Source: Blastopirellula sediminis
Lineage (GTDB): Bacteria > Planctomycetota > Planctomycetia > Pirellulales > Pirellulaceae
Reading direction: 5' to 3'
Length of the DNA stretch: 64,000 nucleotides
Assembly (NCBI RefSeq): GCF_020966755.1
Contig: NZ_JAJKFT010000010.1
Coordinates: 2,320,720-2,384,719, forward strand
Shown here: piece after piece, positions 50,316 through 59,384 of the stretch
How positions within the stretch are numbered: the first letter of the stretch is position 1
Layout: each line of letters opens with the position of its first letter
Notes under the pieces: generated by a model
Databases searched by the model: none
Told to the model about the DNA's origin: nothing
The model's input: only the letters and a program-made list of their open reading frames with translations
Program-made: the position numbers and the translations under genes

Positions 50316-53300
50316 TTATGACTTCACCGCTTGCGTTTGCATGGCGGTCATTTGAATGCGTGAGGCGATTTCGATCAGGAACGATTTTCGTTCGATCGGC
50401 TTCGTCAAATAGGCGTCGCAGCCCGCGTCCAAGCACTTATTGATGTCGCCGCGCATCGCGTGAGCGGTCAAGGCGATGATTTGTCCAACATAGCCGGCGT
50501 TTCGCAGACGCCCCGCCGCCGTATAGCCGTCCATGACCGGCATTTGCATGTCCATCAAGATGACGTCGTACGGAGAGCCTGCCTGCCACGCTTCGAGGGC
50601 CGCGTCGAGGCCAAGCTTGCCGTTCTCGGCGATCGTCACGTCGGCGCCAGCCTTGTTGAGGATGAAGCTGATCAGTTTACGATTGTCGGGCCCGTCTTCC
50701 ACCAACAGGATGCGTCCGCTGAGTTTGATCGAAGCGGCGGCCGTTACCTGCGGTTTCGACGCGTCTTGCGTTTCGAGGGGCGCGCTTACCGAAACCTGGG
50801 AGATGTCGCCGGTCGCAACGCCAAGGGTAAACGTGCTGCCGCGTCCCAGTTCGCTCTCGACCGTGATGTCCCCGCCGAGCAACTCGGCGATTCGCTTGGT
50901 AATCGTCAAGCCAAGACCGGTTCCGCCAAACTTGCGGGTCGTTGAAGTATCGGCCTGGCGAAACGGCTGGAAGACATGTTGCAGCTGCTCCGGCGACATG
51001 CCGATGCCGCTGTCGATCACTTTGAAGATCAACTGTTCGCGTTCAAAGTCGCATTGGGCGGTGACTTTGACGACTCCCTTCTTGGTGAATTTGATGGCGT
51101 TTCCGACCAGGTTGAGCAGCGCTTGTTTCAAACGGGTGGAATCGCAGCGGATCGTTTGTGGAAGCTTGCCCAGGCGTTCGAACACCAACTCATTCTCTTG
51201 CGAGCGAGCGCGATCGCTCATCAGCTCTTGGATGTCGCGGAGCGTTTCGGCCGGATCCATCGCACGCAGTTCGATATCGAACTTGCCGGCCTCTACCTTG
51301 GAGAGATCGAGAATGTCGTTGATCAACTCCAGCAGATGATTGCCGTTTCGCTGGATCGTGCTGACCGCTTTCCGTTTTTCCGCGTCCGGAACGTCCTCTT
51401 CCAACAGCATGTCGCTAAAGCCGATAATCGCCGTCATCGGCGTGCGGATTTCGTGGCTCATGTTGGCCAGGAACTCGCTCTTGATCTTGCTGGCGCGTTC
51501 CGCTTCCTGATGGGCCATGGTCAGTTCGGAGTTGAGCGATTTCAGACGCGTTTCCGCAGCGCATTTTTCGGTGATGTCGCTCTCGATCAGCATGAAGCCG
51601 GTTAGCGTGCCGCTGCTGTCGGTAAGCGGTGCGATTTCAGTGGCGACCACGTACTCTCGACCGTCTTTGGCGTAGTTGACGATTTCGGCGTTGGTGGAGG
51701 CTCGCAGGCGAAGTGCGTCGCTAAGACGTTCGATCGCTTCGGGGTTGCTATTCGGGCCGTACAGCAGTTCGCTCGGCCGCTTGCCGAACGACTCTTGCAG
51801 GCTATAGCCGCTGAGCCGCGTGAAGCCGTCGTTGACCCATTCAATCTTGCCGGAGACGTCGGTAATGATCACCGCATTGTTGGTGCGACGTACGATTTTC
51901 GCCAGGCGTTCCGCTTCTTCGGCGGCGTGCGTCGCCATTTGCTCGCTGACGCGCAATTCGTGCGTCATATCTTCGGCCAACGTTAACGCTCGCGATTGAC
52001 TCAAACCCATCGCCCAGACGATGCCGGCCAGCAGCAAGCTGAGCGCCGCGCCGCCGATGCCGAAGAACGCCGGCGTTACGCGATCGATTTCCGCTTCGAA
52101 CGGCGGTAACGTGCTAGTCGTAATGGTCCACTTGCGGCCACCGACCATAATCGACGTGCTGTGGGAGAACAATCGGCCGGCGTAAGCCTCTTCGTCGAAA
52201 TCCAACTCCGTAGAATTGGTCAGGTGGTCATCATGATCGTAAAGGTGGGTCCGCTGACTTTGCTCATCGCCGTCGAAGATTTCGAAGTCGAGTCCAGCGT
52301 CGACCAGATCTCCCATATGATCCAGACTTCGTTCCAGAATGATCGGTGCGTACAACACGCCGGCCAGATCCGTTTCTCGCTGCTCGGGCGTTTGGGGGTT
52401 CGTCCCGTTCTTGTAGACCGGAACGTAATAGAGGAAGCCCGCGCGAATCACGTCGTCCTGCAGCAGATGAATCATGCCGGTAATGGTCGGCTCTCCGGAG
52501 CGAATCGCCTTTTCGATCGCCGTGCGGCGAACGTTTTCGGAACCGACGTCGAAGCCCCACGCGCGGCGATTGGCGTCGAGCGGGTAGATGTGTTGGATAA
52601 TGTACGCAACCGGTTCATCTCCCAGCGAATGAACGGCGAAGTCAGGCGCGTTGTCGGCTCGTTCCAACGCGACGAACTGGTCGATCTCGATACGAGGAAC
52701 TCGCTTGATCATCCCGAAGCCGATGGCGCCGGGAAACTCGGCCGGCAAATCGCGAGACTGGACGTAGGCCTTGAATTCGTTCCGCTCGACGCGTTCGCTT
52801 CCGGTGTACATGCCGCGGGCTCCTTTGAGCCCATAGATGCAAAGGTTGGAGCGGCGTTGGATTTCGTCGCTCAGCAACTCGCTGCGGCGCAGAAACGAGG
52901 TGTAATTGGCATAGTGAATATGTCGTTGCGAATCGCGAACCAGGAAGATTGTCACCAGCAGACCAACGGCCAGCGTGATGCAGACAAGTCCCGCCAGGGG
53001 GCGTGCGCGGCGAAGCTCCTTCTTTAAGAGCATGGGATCCTCGACGGTCAACGCGAGGTTCAAGCCGCGCCGAGTCAACAAGACGCCTACCGAGATCGCT
53101 GCGAGCAGCATCGCGGTATGGATCGCCGTTGTCGAATAGAGATGGAGATCTCGCAGCACCGTCGCTCGGCTGAGGAAGAGGGCGATTCCAACGACGCCAA
53201 TGACGCCGCCGCCGATCGTACCGGCCATTCCCAAACGTTTGACGGGACCACGCCAGAAAACGAGGCCGAATCCCAGCAGGATGATGCCGAGCGCCGATCC

Positions 53301-53723
53301 CGGCGACATCAGCCCCGGCGTTTTCCCCGCAGCGACCGACGCCGGATCGTCGCACAGTAGCGTAGCGATTCCAAGATCGATCGCTGTGACGTCTTGCACC
53401 AGGCTGGCGATTCCCAGAACGATCGCCAGCAATGCGACGAACTTCGGGAAATAGTGGAGCTTGCTTTGGGAGCTGATCGCCTGCGTCCGCAGCAATCCGG
53501 CGAAGGCGAGCAGCGCTAAGCCGATGGCGGTGTTGACCTTCATCGTCGGCAGCCCGTCGATGATCGAGCGGAGCGACTCCCAGCCGGCCGGCCAGGCGGC
53601 CAGCACCATCAGAGAAACGCCAAGAGAGAGGCAGAGCAAAACCCGCGCGGCGATGATCAACCACGCCGCGTCGATCGTCGACGATGCGCGGCGCTCGCTC
53701 GGTTGGCTTGGTTCGTTTGGCAT
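50316..53723 (-). CDS. Hybrid sensor histidine kinase (membrane, CHASE, PAS, HisKA, HATPase, receiver)
   Basis: The 1135-residue protein has about six membrane helices at the N-terminus (20-260), a CHASE-type extracytoplasmic domain (about 285-545; 'RNEFKAYVQSRDLPAEFPGA') and a further helix (about 552-572). Inside lie a PAS domain (about 605-720, 'VIITDVSGKIEWVNDGFTRL'), a dimerisation/phosphoacceptor domain with H757 in 'FLANMSHEIRTPM', an ATPase domain with 'NLVGNAIKFTKKG' and 'FGGTGLGLTIT', and a C-terminal receiver (about 1005-1125) with D1058 in 'VILMDMQMPVMDG'. All catalytic residues are present. It should sense an external ligand and pass phosphate to an unlinked phosphotransfer protein or regulator; no output domain is adjacent. 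Confidence 0.95.
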   Translation of the reverse strand: MPNEPSQPSERRASSTIDAAWLIIAARVLLCLSLGVSLMVLAAWPAGWESLRSIIDGLPTMKVNTAIGLALLAFAGLLRTQAISSQSKLHYFPKFVALLAIVLGIASLVQDVTAIDLGIATLLCDDPASVAAGKTPGLMSPGSALGIILLGFGLVFWRGPVKRLGMAGTIGGGVIGVVGIALFLSRATVLRDLHLYSTTAIHTAMLLAAISVGVLLTRRGLNLALTVEDPMLLKKELRRARPLAGLVCITLAVGLLVTIFLVRDSQRHIHYANYTSFLRRSELLSDEIQRRSNLCIYGLKGARGMYTGSERVERNEFKAYVQSRDLPAEFPGAIGFGMIKRVPRIEIDQFVALERADNAPDFAVHSLGDEPVAYIIQHIYPLDANRRAWGFDVGSENVRRTAIEKAIRSGEPTITGMIHLLQDDVIRAGFLYYVPVYKNGTNPQTPEQRETDLAGVLYAPIILERSLDHMGDLVDAGLDFEIFDGDEQSQRTHLYDHDDHLTNSTELDFDEEAYAGRLFSHSTSIMVGGRKWTITTSTLPPFEAEIDRVTPAFFGIGGAALSLLLAGIVWAMGLSQSRALTLAEDMTHELRVSEQMATHAAEEAERLAKIVRRTNNAVIITDVSGKIEWVNDGFTRLSGYSLQESFGKRPSELLYGPNSNPEAIERLSDALRLRASTNAEIVNYAKDGREYVVATEIAPLTDSSGTLTGFMLIESDITEKCAAETRLKSLNSELTMAHQEAERASKIKSEFLANMSHEIRTPMTAIIGFSDMLLEEDVPDAEKRKAVSTIQRNGNHLLELINDILDLSKVEAGKFDIELRAMDPAETLRDIQELMSDRARSQENELVFERLGKLPQTIRCDSTRLKQALLNLVGNAIKFTKKGVVKVTAQCDFEREQLIFKVIDSGIGMSPEQLQHVFQPFRQADTSTTRKFGGTGLGLTITKRIAELLGGDITVESELGRGSTFTLGVATGDISQVSVSAPLETQDASKPQVTAAASIKLSGRILLVEDGPDNRKLISFILNKAGADVTIAENGKLGLDAALEAWQAGSPYDVILMDMQMPVMDGYTAAGRLRNAGYVGQIIALTAHAMRGDINKCLDAGCDAYLTKPIERKSFLIEIASRIQMTAMQTQAVKS

Positions 53724-54132
53724 CTCTACAACTGCCCCTGATCGTCGACGCTATGCCCGACGACTGGAAACGGGGGGCCCGCCGTGATCTCGCGATCAAG
53801 GAAAAACGGAGTGCGCCCCGGAAAATTTAGGTTGTCGGTCTGCGATTGCGGGCTCTCGCAGATGCGAACTACCGCAAGATTCGTCGCCAAACGGGGCGAT
53901 GGTGCGGTAGAAGATGCAAAATCGCCACACATCCACCCACAGGATTTAAGGGGTTTCGCCCCAAAGGTTTGGTGCGGTTTTCAGGGAAACAAAGCTAGTT
54001 GCAATCAGCGCAAGTGCCTTCGAGTAATAAGGTTGCGCGATTACTGATTCGCCTGTAAATTTTAGTTTGGTTATGGCATTTCACGTGATATCGTAGAGGG
54101 GCCCCATCTCCCTCTGAATCGTGGAGCCAATC
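53724..54132. other. Divergent promoter region between the hybrid kinase and TPR genes
   Basis: This 409-base gap has no gene. It contains a small hairpin GGGG-TTTCG-CCCC (53950-53962). It must carry the promoters of both flanking genes, which are divergent; no clear -35/-10 pair can be claimed. Confidence 0.4.
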
Positions 54133-55704
54133 ATGAAACTCTCTGTTCACGACCACGCGCGTCGGCTGTTGGTCCTGTCTCTGGTGGGGCTTACTCTCCT
54201 TCCCACACCGCTATTCGCTTGTCTTGATGAGGCGCCGGTGCAGCAGGAACCGCTTGAACTGGCGTTTCTGCCCGATCGCCGGATGCCGGCGGAATTGCCA
54301 AAGCTCGATCGAGCGGAACTCCGCCGCGCTCGCCTGCGCGGCGACGTTATCGACCTCACCAACCTGATGGAGAAGGAAGGGAAGACTGCTCCCCGCTTTG
54401 CGAAACGGGCCGAGATGTACGCCGAGCTGGGGCAAACGGCCGACGCGGTCAATGACTACGACGCGGCGATTGAGTTGGAGCCGAAGAGCCTGGCGTATCT
54501 CGATCGGCGAGTCGAGCTGAATTACGACTTGGGGAAGTACGAAGAGGTCGAAGCCGACCTGACGAAACTGATCGAGTTGGATGCGACCGCCAAGCGTTAT
54601 CTTGATCGCGGCAACTTCTACCATGATCGTTGGAAGTTCGACCCGGCGATTGAAGACTACTCCGCCGCGATTAAGTTGGATCCCAATCTTGGCGAAGCGT
54701 ACGCGAAACGCGCCCACATGCGGATTCAAAGGGTCGGCGGCAAGTATCGAAACGCTCCAGGCTCTGTCGAGGATCTGGAAAAAGGGCTTGAGCTCGATCC
54801 CGATCAGATTCAGCCGCGCCGTGATCTTGTCTTGATCTACATTTCGCAATTCAAATTGGAGGACGCCGTCAAGCAAGCGACGGCGATTCTCGACAAGCTC
54901 CCCGATGATCCTTGCGCTCGCCACTATCGATCGAAGGCGTACCGACTGCAAAAGAAGTTTGACTTGGCGCTGGAGGACGCCAACAAGTTGTTGCAGAAGA
55001 AGCCTGACGCTTCGAAGTTCCTGGTGGAGCGGGCCAAGATCTACGAAGAGATGGGAGAGAAGGAAAAGGCGCTCGCCGACTATGAAAAGTCGATTGGCGC
55101 CGATTCCAAGAACTTCGCAACCTACGCTCAATACGCTCGGCACCTGCTGAACAACAAAAAGTATGAATCAGCCGTAGCGGCTTACAAAAAGGCGATCTCG
55201 CTGAACGCATTCAGTCAAGGCGTTCAATCGGAACTCTACGCCGAGATGGCCAACGCGAATTATTGGCTCGGCGAACTCGATGAATCGGAAAGGAACTTCG
55301 CCAAAGCGAGCGAACTCGATCCGACCAACCTCTTCGTCCGCTACCAGTTGGCCGACGTCATGTTCCAGCGGAAGAAGTATGACGAGATGATCGAAGTCTT
55401 TACTGATGCGCTCGAGTCGCATCCGCAAATGCCCGATACCTATCTCCGCCGAGCTCAGATCTACGCGCTCCAAGGGAATTTCGAAGCCGGCTTGGCCGAC
55501 GCCGACACGTTCATTTCCAAGTTCAAGTCTTCCTCAAAAGGCTATGCGATTCGAGCGAAGATCCTCCGGAAAAAAGGGGATGCGGAAGCTGCCAAAGCGG
55601 ACGAAGAAAAGGTGGCCCAGCTGAAGGTGAAAGAGGATGCGAAACGACTAGAGCAGAAAAAAATCGAAGCCGAGCTCCGCAAGAAGTACAACATTCCCGA
55701 ATAA
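54133..55704 (+). CDS. TPR-repeat lipoprotein
   Basis: The ATG at 54133 has GGAG 6 nt upstream (523 residues). An N-terminal signal is followed by 'LLPTPLFACLDEA', where C27 fits a lipobox (LFAC), so it is probably a lipoprotein. The rest is about ten tetratricopeptide units ('AEMYAELGQTADAVNDYDAA', 'NFYHDRWKFDPAIEDYSAAI', 'MGEKEKALADYEKSIGADSK', 'NANYWLGELDESERNFAKAS'), ending in a charged helix 'KVKEDAKRLEQKKIEAELRK'. It would act as a periplasmic scaffold; partners are unknown. A terminator follows. Confidence 0.88.
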   Translation: MKLSVHDHARRLLVLSLVGLTLLPTPLFACLDEAPVQQEPLELAFLPDRRMPAELPKLDRAELRRARLRGDVIDLTNLMEKEGKTAPRFAKRAEMYAELGQTADAVNDYDAAIELEPKSLAYLDRRVELNYDLGKYEEVEADLTKLIELDATAKRYLDRGNFYHDRWKFDPAIEDYSAAIKLDPNLGEAYAKRAHMRIQRVGGKYRNAPGSVEDLEKGLELDPDQIQPRRDLVLIYISQFKLEDAVKQATAILDKLPDDPCARHYRSKAYRLQKKFDLALEDANKLLQKKPDASKFLVERAKIYEEMGEKEKALADYEKSIGADSKNFATYAQYARHLLNNKKYESAVAAYKKAISLNAFSQGVQSELYAEMANANYWLGELDESERNFAKASELDPTNLFVRYQLADVMFQRKKYDEMIEVFTDALESHPQMPDTYLRRAQIYALQGNFEAGLADADTFISKFKSSSKGYAIRAKILRKKGDAEAAKADEEKVAQLKVKEDAKRLEQKKIEAELRKKYNIPE

Positions 55705-55736
55705 CGCTCAGCTCCTGCAAATTGATCGTCAAGCAG

Positions 55737-55770
55737 GTCGGTCGTCGCAGTCGCGGCGGCCGACTTTTTT
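55737..55770 (+). terminator. Intrinsic terminator after the TPR lipoprotein gene
   Basis: The 12-bp stem GTCGGTCGTCGC/GCGGCGGCCGAC (55737-55748 with 55753-55764, two G-T pairs) runs into six T. It ends just before the stop of the convergent barrel gene. Confidence 0.85.
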
Positions 55771-55785
55771 CTTGGGTACGCGGTC

Positions 55786-56649
55786 TTAGAACCGCACGCC
55801 GCCGCCGAAGTTGCTGAAGAAGTTCGGCGACTGGTCGTTCAGGCCCCAGCCGACGCGGACGCCCAGCTCAAAGTTGGGCGTGATCAGGCAATGGATTCCC
55901 GGGCTGAAGTAGTGCTGCGTGCTTTCCATTTCGCGTCCTTCAGTGAAGACGCCGAAGTATTCGGCATGCGCCTTCCAACGCTCGCCGACCGGAACCTTTA
56001 ACACCGTGGAAGGCGCCCACGTGTTGAAGTGATCTTCTTCCAGGCTGCTGGTCCCGTACCGCAAAGCGGAATCCCATTCCCATCCTTCGCAAAACTGCCA
56101 GCCGGCGACGTAGGCGGCGGAAAAGTTACTGTCGTTCGCTTCGCCGCTGGTCGGCGTGAAGCCTTGCAGGATCATCGCACTCCGCGGACGCCAGCCGCAC
56201 TGCTGCGTCAATTGGAACTTGCCGCCGTACAGCAAGCGGCTTTCCCGTTCCAGCTCCGAAGCTCCCTCGTCTTCAAAATCATCCGGCACATTGCCCGATA
56301 CCGGGTTGCCCGCGCCTCCAACTTCATAGTTCCAACCGATCCGCAGCTCGATGTTGTCGGTCAGGCCGATACGGCCAACCAGTTCCGGAAAGCTATGCGT
56401 TTCTTTGACCCCGCGGTTATCAATGAACGTGTAGGCCGATTCGATCACCGTGTGGCCATAACCAACCACGCTGGTCGCCGGCGTGAACGAGTCGCGGTCG
56501 GTCTCGATCTCGTCCTCTCCCTCGCCTTCCCCTTCTTCCGTGCGCGCAAAGGCCCGCTCCGCGATGCTCTGCAGCGGATACTGAGCGTAGACGTTAACGG
56601 TCGTTCCCAGGATGCTGAGAACCAATAAGCCGATGTAGGTTCGTTTCAT
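55786..56649 (-). CDS. Outer-membrane barrel of the MetA-pathway phenol degradation type
   Basis: The ATG at 56649 (287 residues) places a signal peptide at the start ('MKRTYIGLLVLSILGTT', ending VYAQ); upstream in-frame codons are Arg/Pro-rich and unlikely. After an acidic linker ('RTEEGEGEGEDEIETDRDSF') come 'TPATSVVGYGHTVIESAYTF' and 'GLTDNIELRIGWNYE', typical of the transporter (phenol_MetA_deg) barrel family, ending in 'NFFSNFGGGVRF'. It would sit in the outer membrane, possibly as a porin for small molecules. The C-terminal Phe fits barrel assembly. Confidence 0.8.
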   Translation of the reverse strand: MKRTYIGLLVLSILGTTVNVYAQYPLQSIAERAFARTEEGEGEGEDEIETDRDSFTPATSVVGYGHTVIESAYTFIDNRGVKETHSFPELVGRIGLTDNIELRIGWNYEVGGAGNPVSGNVPDDFEDEGASELERESRLLYGGKFQLTQQCGWRPRSAMILQGFTPTSGEANDSNFSAAYVAGWQFCEGWEWDSALRYGTSSLEEDHFNTWAPSTVLKVPVGERWKAHAEYFGVFTEGREMESTQHYFSPGIHCLITPNFELGVRVGWGLNDQSPNFFSNFGGGVRF

Positions 56650-56791
56650 CACAAGGCCAGGCGAAAGAGATGGGGCGAAACAATAGGGCCGCATCTCCTT
56701 CGTTCGACGCCCCCGGCCAACCAACTTCACCACCGACAGCGGGGACGACAAACTTCCCACGATCGGGGTAACTGGTCTGCTAGCATGTGCC

Positions 56792-57153
56792 CCTGGACTG
56801 GACCGGGCCGCCACAAAAACTAGCCCGCAGCGCAAGCAAGGGAATGCGTTCGCCCAGGAAATGACGAATGTCGAAGCTCGAATGACGAATCAAGCACGAA
56901 GCGTCGTATTAAGAACGTCCAGGGTGGACTCGACCGCGCACTTTTTTCACACGAACCGCAAACCTGACTCGCACAATTCGTTCGTACTCGAAGGAACAGT
57001 GGACTGGATCGCGCACTTTTTTTCCAAGCACCAAAACCCATCAACCAAATCCGATGGAGTGGACCGGACCACACGTTTTTTTTTTCGGGCGCCACGGCTC
57101 TGTGAGCCGTGTCTTCTCCCCGGGAGTGGACTGGACCGCGTACATTTTTTTTC
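56792..57153. repeat. Second cluster of the dispersed repeats found at 5.4 kb and 12.8 kb
   Basis: 56819-56848 is an ACTAGCCCGCAGCGCAAGC-type repeat; 56859-56901 is the AATGACGAATGTCGAAG repeat; and four GGAGTGGACTGGACCGCG-type units start at 56922, 56998, 57056 and 57123, each running into a tract of six to nine T (a fifth, tail-less, partial unit is at about 56793). The composition mirrors the cluster at 5396-5610. The rest of the 850-bp gap (56650-57502) contains no gene. Confidence 0.65.
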
Positions 57154-57502
57154 GCCTCAGACGCCAATCGGACAACAGCGCGCCGAGCGCCAATGCTCAC
57201 GCAACCGCGCAGCGCATTCCAACACCCGACCGAGCGAATCAAAAACCAGCAGGCGCGAAGAAGCGTCCCCGCCGCCCAAAACCCTCGTCCCTAACCGAGG
57301 CCGCAAGGAAAATCCGATGCCCCAGCGATTGATCAGACGCCGAGCATCTCCAGTCGCCAATTTTCCCAAAAGTCGAGCAATCGAGCAAGCGACAAAGTAG
57401 CGGCGGAGATTGTGCCGCAGGCGTCGCGAATCGCAAATTGTTTTTTAGGATGTAGGATCACCGATTATTCCGTACCAACTCATCCACCAACCCCAACCGC
57501 CC

Positions 57503-57676
57503 ATGCCCATCCCAACCTTCGACGACCTCCGCAGTCCCTGTTTAAACGGTGGGGCGATTCCGCTTGATTTGCTGCAGGACTACATCGAGGCCGGCGAGGA
57601 TTTGAACTATCGGGATGAGCGGCCGGAGAGTCGGCGTTTGCGGTGGGCGGTTGGGCGCATAAAAAAAGCGCTCTGA
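57503..57676 (+). pseudogene. Truncated ankyrin-like gene, N-terminal remnant
   Basis: An ATG at 57503 opens a 57-codon frame ('MPIPTFDDLRSPCLNGGAIP' and then 'LDLLQDYIEAGEDLNYRDER') that looks like the beginning of an ankyrin-repeat protein (D-Y-I-E-A-G-x-D-L-N). It changes to basic, unrelated residues and stops within the hairpin at 57669-57692. The sequence suggests that the rest of the gene was lost when the tRNA fragment or its flank came to lie here. The ankyrin assignment is by eye and uncertain. Confidence 0.4.
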
Positions 57677-57692
57677 GTAGTGACTCAGAGCG
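57669..57692 (-). terminator. Intrinsic terminator for the tRNA-Asp locus
   Basis: On the minus strand the perfect 10-bp stem CGCTCTGAGT/ACTCAGAGCG (57683-57692 with 57669-57678, 4-nt loop) is followed by C and seven T (complement of 57661-57667). It lies 36 bp after the 3' end of the tRNA fragment, as expected for the terminator of a tRNA gene. Confidence 0.85.
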
Positions 57693-57727
57693 TTCTAACT
57701 GCGTTGCATGCGACTTGTCGCAGCAAG

Positions 57728-57771
57728 CGAGGCCGACGGGGCTCGAACCCGCAACCACCGGATCGACAGTC
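57728..57771 (-). tRNA. 3' fragment of tRNA-Asp (GTC), from anticodon loop to discriminator
   Basis: Read on the minus strand, the sequence matches the 3' half of a tRNA: anticodon loop CTGTCGA (anticodon GTC), anticodon 3' stem TCCGG, variable TGGTT, T-arm GCGGG-TTCGAGC-CCCGT, acceptor CGGCCTC and discriminator G. The 5' half is missing: the required 5' acceptor GAGGCCG is not found upstream and the 5' anticodon stem is wrong beyond 57771. G at position 37 is unusual for tRNA-Asp. Such 3' halves are left where an integrative element has recombined into a tRNA gene. Confidence 0.6.
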
Positions 57772-57790
57772 GGACGAGCCGGGTTCACAA

Positions 57791-57931
57791 ATGCCGGAAA
57801 ACATGGAGGTTATGAACCCCGATTCCGCCGCTTGCACCACAGCTTGCACCAGCGAGGCCGAAAACCAGCAAAATGTCTCCCTCGAAGCTCTCGCCAAGAT
57901 GTTACTAACGGGCCGGCTGACGGACTCATAG
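57791..57931 (+). other. Short reading frame next to the tRNA fragment (doubtful)
   Basis: A 46-codon frame ('MPENMEVMNPDSAACTTACT' and a 'NVSLEALAKMLLTGRLTDS' tail) lies just right of the tRNA fragment and is followed directly by a 13-bp-stem hairpin (57938-57966, no T-tract). Upstream the frame runs through the antisense of the tRNA. Similar read-through tails are known at the ends of tyrosine integrase genes integrated at tRNAs, but no integrase is present here. I cannot show that it is translated. Nothing else is seen in 57772-58081. Confidence 0.25.
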
Positions 57932-58081
57932 GAGCAAGCCTCTGCTGGCCGCAGGCCGGCAGAGGCCATTCCCTGTTCCCCCTCTATCCGCCAGACCTGC
58001 CAAGGACTTCAGGCCGCTTGTAGTAGTCATGTTGGCATGTTTTGGAGTGGCCGGCCTGATCCGTGTTTGTGGCGGAAGCCA

Positions 58082-58357
58082 TCAATCGAAAATCTCCGTC
58101 AGCTTCGTCGTCACTGACGAAATCTCCACGTCGGGAGTCCTCATCAGAAGGTTCATCAGTTTTCGATGTAGTTTTTTGGCGGCTTCCGAATCTGGAAACT
58201 CGACCTGAATGTGGCAGTTGCAGCCACCATTCGACGCTCGGCCATCCACCTTCAATACGCCTTTGACACCCAAGATCGTCTCTTTCAGCTTCTCCAATTG
58301 CCCTTCCCGGTCTGCTTCACCAAGACGAAGATCGAATTGGAAGTCGGTGGTTTTCAT
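58082..58357 (-). CDS. Small hypothetical protein
   Basis: The ATG at 58357 gives 91 residues ('MKTTDFQFDLRLGEADREGQ'). Predicted order is strand, helix ('EKLKETILGVKGVLKVDG'), strand, helix ('EAAKKLHRKLMNLLMRTP') and strand, a ferredoxin-like fold comparable to small metal- or ligand-binding domains; two cysteines ('GGCNCHIQ') lie in the middle. No family is recognised. The gene lies in the suspected island and follows a lipoprotein gene on the same strand. Confidence 0.55.
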   Translation of the reverse strand: MKTTDFQFDLRLGEADREGQLEKLKETILGVKGVLKVDGRASNGGCNCHIQVEFPDSEAAKKLHRKLMNLLMRTPDVEISSVTTKLTEIFD

Positions 58358-58469
58358 CGGCTGTTGCAAAATTGAAAACTCAGAAACTAATTCCAAAAGC
58401 TGCCGGAAGACTGCTTGGCTTGGCTCGACTCGTCATCAGCCTTGGCCGCACCTTTTTTCATTCGTTTTT

Positions 58470-59069
58470 CTAGTCTTCACCCTCGTAGAAGATGCGAAAG
58501 TCATCTTGCTGCGAGATGTAATTTCCGAACGTGTAGTCTCCGCCATCGTCCTTGGCGTACGGAATGAAGACTTCAATGGAGTGCCCCTCGGCGTGCTCGA
58601 CGCAGACCTGAATGGCGTCAACCTTTTCCGTTTTACCGGGAAGGACAACTCGAACGTCCATACAATAGCCGCCTGACCGGATCTCTCCGGCCATAGCCTG
58701 CTTGCGCAGTCCACGAAATACGAAATCGAGAATCACGTTAGGGTCGCCGCCGTCTTCATCGACGTAGCCAGCCCCAAGAGCGAGCGAGCCATTCGACTTG
58801 ATGGAAGCGCCAAAGGGAAGGAAGCCATCGTGCTTTTCAAGTTGTTGTTGGGCGAAATCGGCCAGCGTCCTGAGGATCACAGTCACCTCCTTCTGCGCTT
58901 CCGTTTGTTCATTCTTTTCGGGCATTGGGCCTGACTCTCTTATTTCCTTCGTCGACCCAGCCGAATTGATGACGGCTGACTGTTGCATCGAATCATCGGC
59001 AGTCTTACCGCAGCCGGCGAGACCGCCGATTGCCAATAGAAGCCCGATTAACAGTTTCAATTTTGTCAT
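58470..59069 (-). CDS. Hypothetical lipoprotein
   Basis: The 199-residue protein has a lipoprotein signal (lipobox LAGC, C20) and a hydrophilic linker ('EKNEQTEAQKEV'). The mature part contains 'QLEKHDGFLPFGASIKSNGS' and 'VFIPYAKDDGGDYTFGNYIS' and is unrelated to families known to me. It lies in the suspected island and is followed by the small gene at 58082 (112 bp). An inverted repeat TTGCAT-5-ATGCAA (59152-59168) is 83 bp upstream. Confidence 0.65.
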   Translation of the reverse strand: MTKLKLLIGLLLAIGGLAGCGKTADDSMQQSAVINSAGSTKEIRESGPMPEKNEQTEAQKEVTVILRTLADFAQQQLEKHDGFLPFGASIKSNGSLALGAGYVDEDGGDPNVILDFVFRGLRKQAMAGEIRSGGYCMDVRVVLPGKTEKVDAIQVCVEHAEGHSIEVFIPYAKDDGGDYTFGNYISQQDDFRIFYEGED

Positions 59070-59151
59070 GGTTTTGTTCTCGAACGAGGACGCTCCGATT
59101 ATCGGCGCCTCCTGCGTGAACCGCTAGATAACCCCCGGAAGCCGAGAATAT

Positions 59152-59168
59152 TTGCATAATATATGCAA
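59152..59168. promoter_or_regulatory. Inverted repeat upstream of the hypothetical lipoprotein gene
   Basis: TTGCAT and ATGCAA are separated by five A/T bases. This is a possible operator, 83 bp before the lipoprotein start. No regulator is nearby to support it. Confidence 0.3.
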
Positions 59169-59384
59169 TGGCGAGAAAGACTCTAGATGCGGGAATTGAA
59201 ATGAAGGGACGAAATGCGATAACTGGTCCCAACAAGTCCTGACGTTTTATCTGCGAAAGGCAAAGTCGCCGCACGCGGAAAGAAACAAAGTCCCATTTTG
59301 TATGGATGCGACCCTGATTAGGCGATAGTCGAGGGCCTGCGAGAAGAATACGCCGACTCGCAAGAGTCGCGTGAGAGGCAAGAG

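Noticed and set aside
56922-57153. Regularly repeated GC-rich units as a possible CRISPR array.
   Set aside because: Units differ in sequence and spacing, end in T tracts, lack palindromic CRISPR features, and no cas gene is near.
57643-58023. Open frames through the tRNA-Asp fragment as real proteins (with GLEPATTGS- and RRGSNPQPPD-like stretches).
   Set aside because: These stretches are the typical spurious translation of antisense tRNA sequence, well known from automatic annotations.
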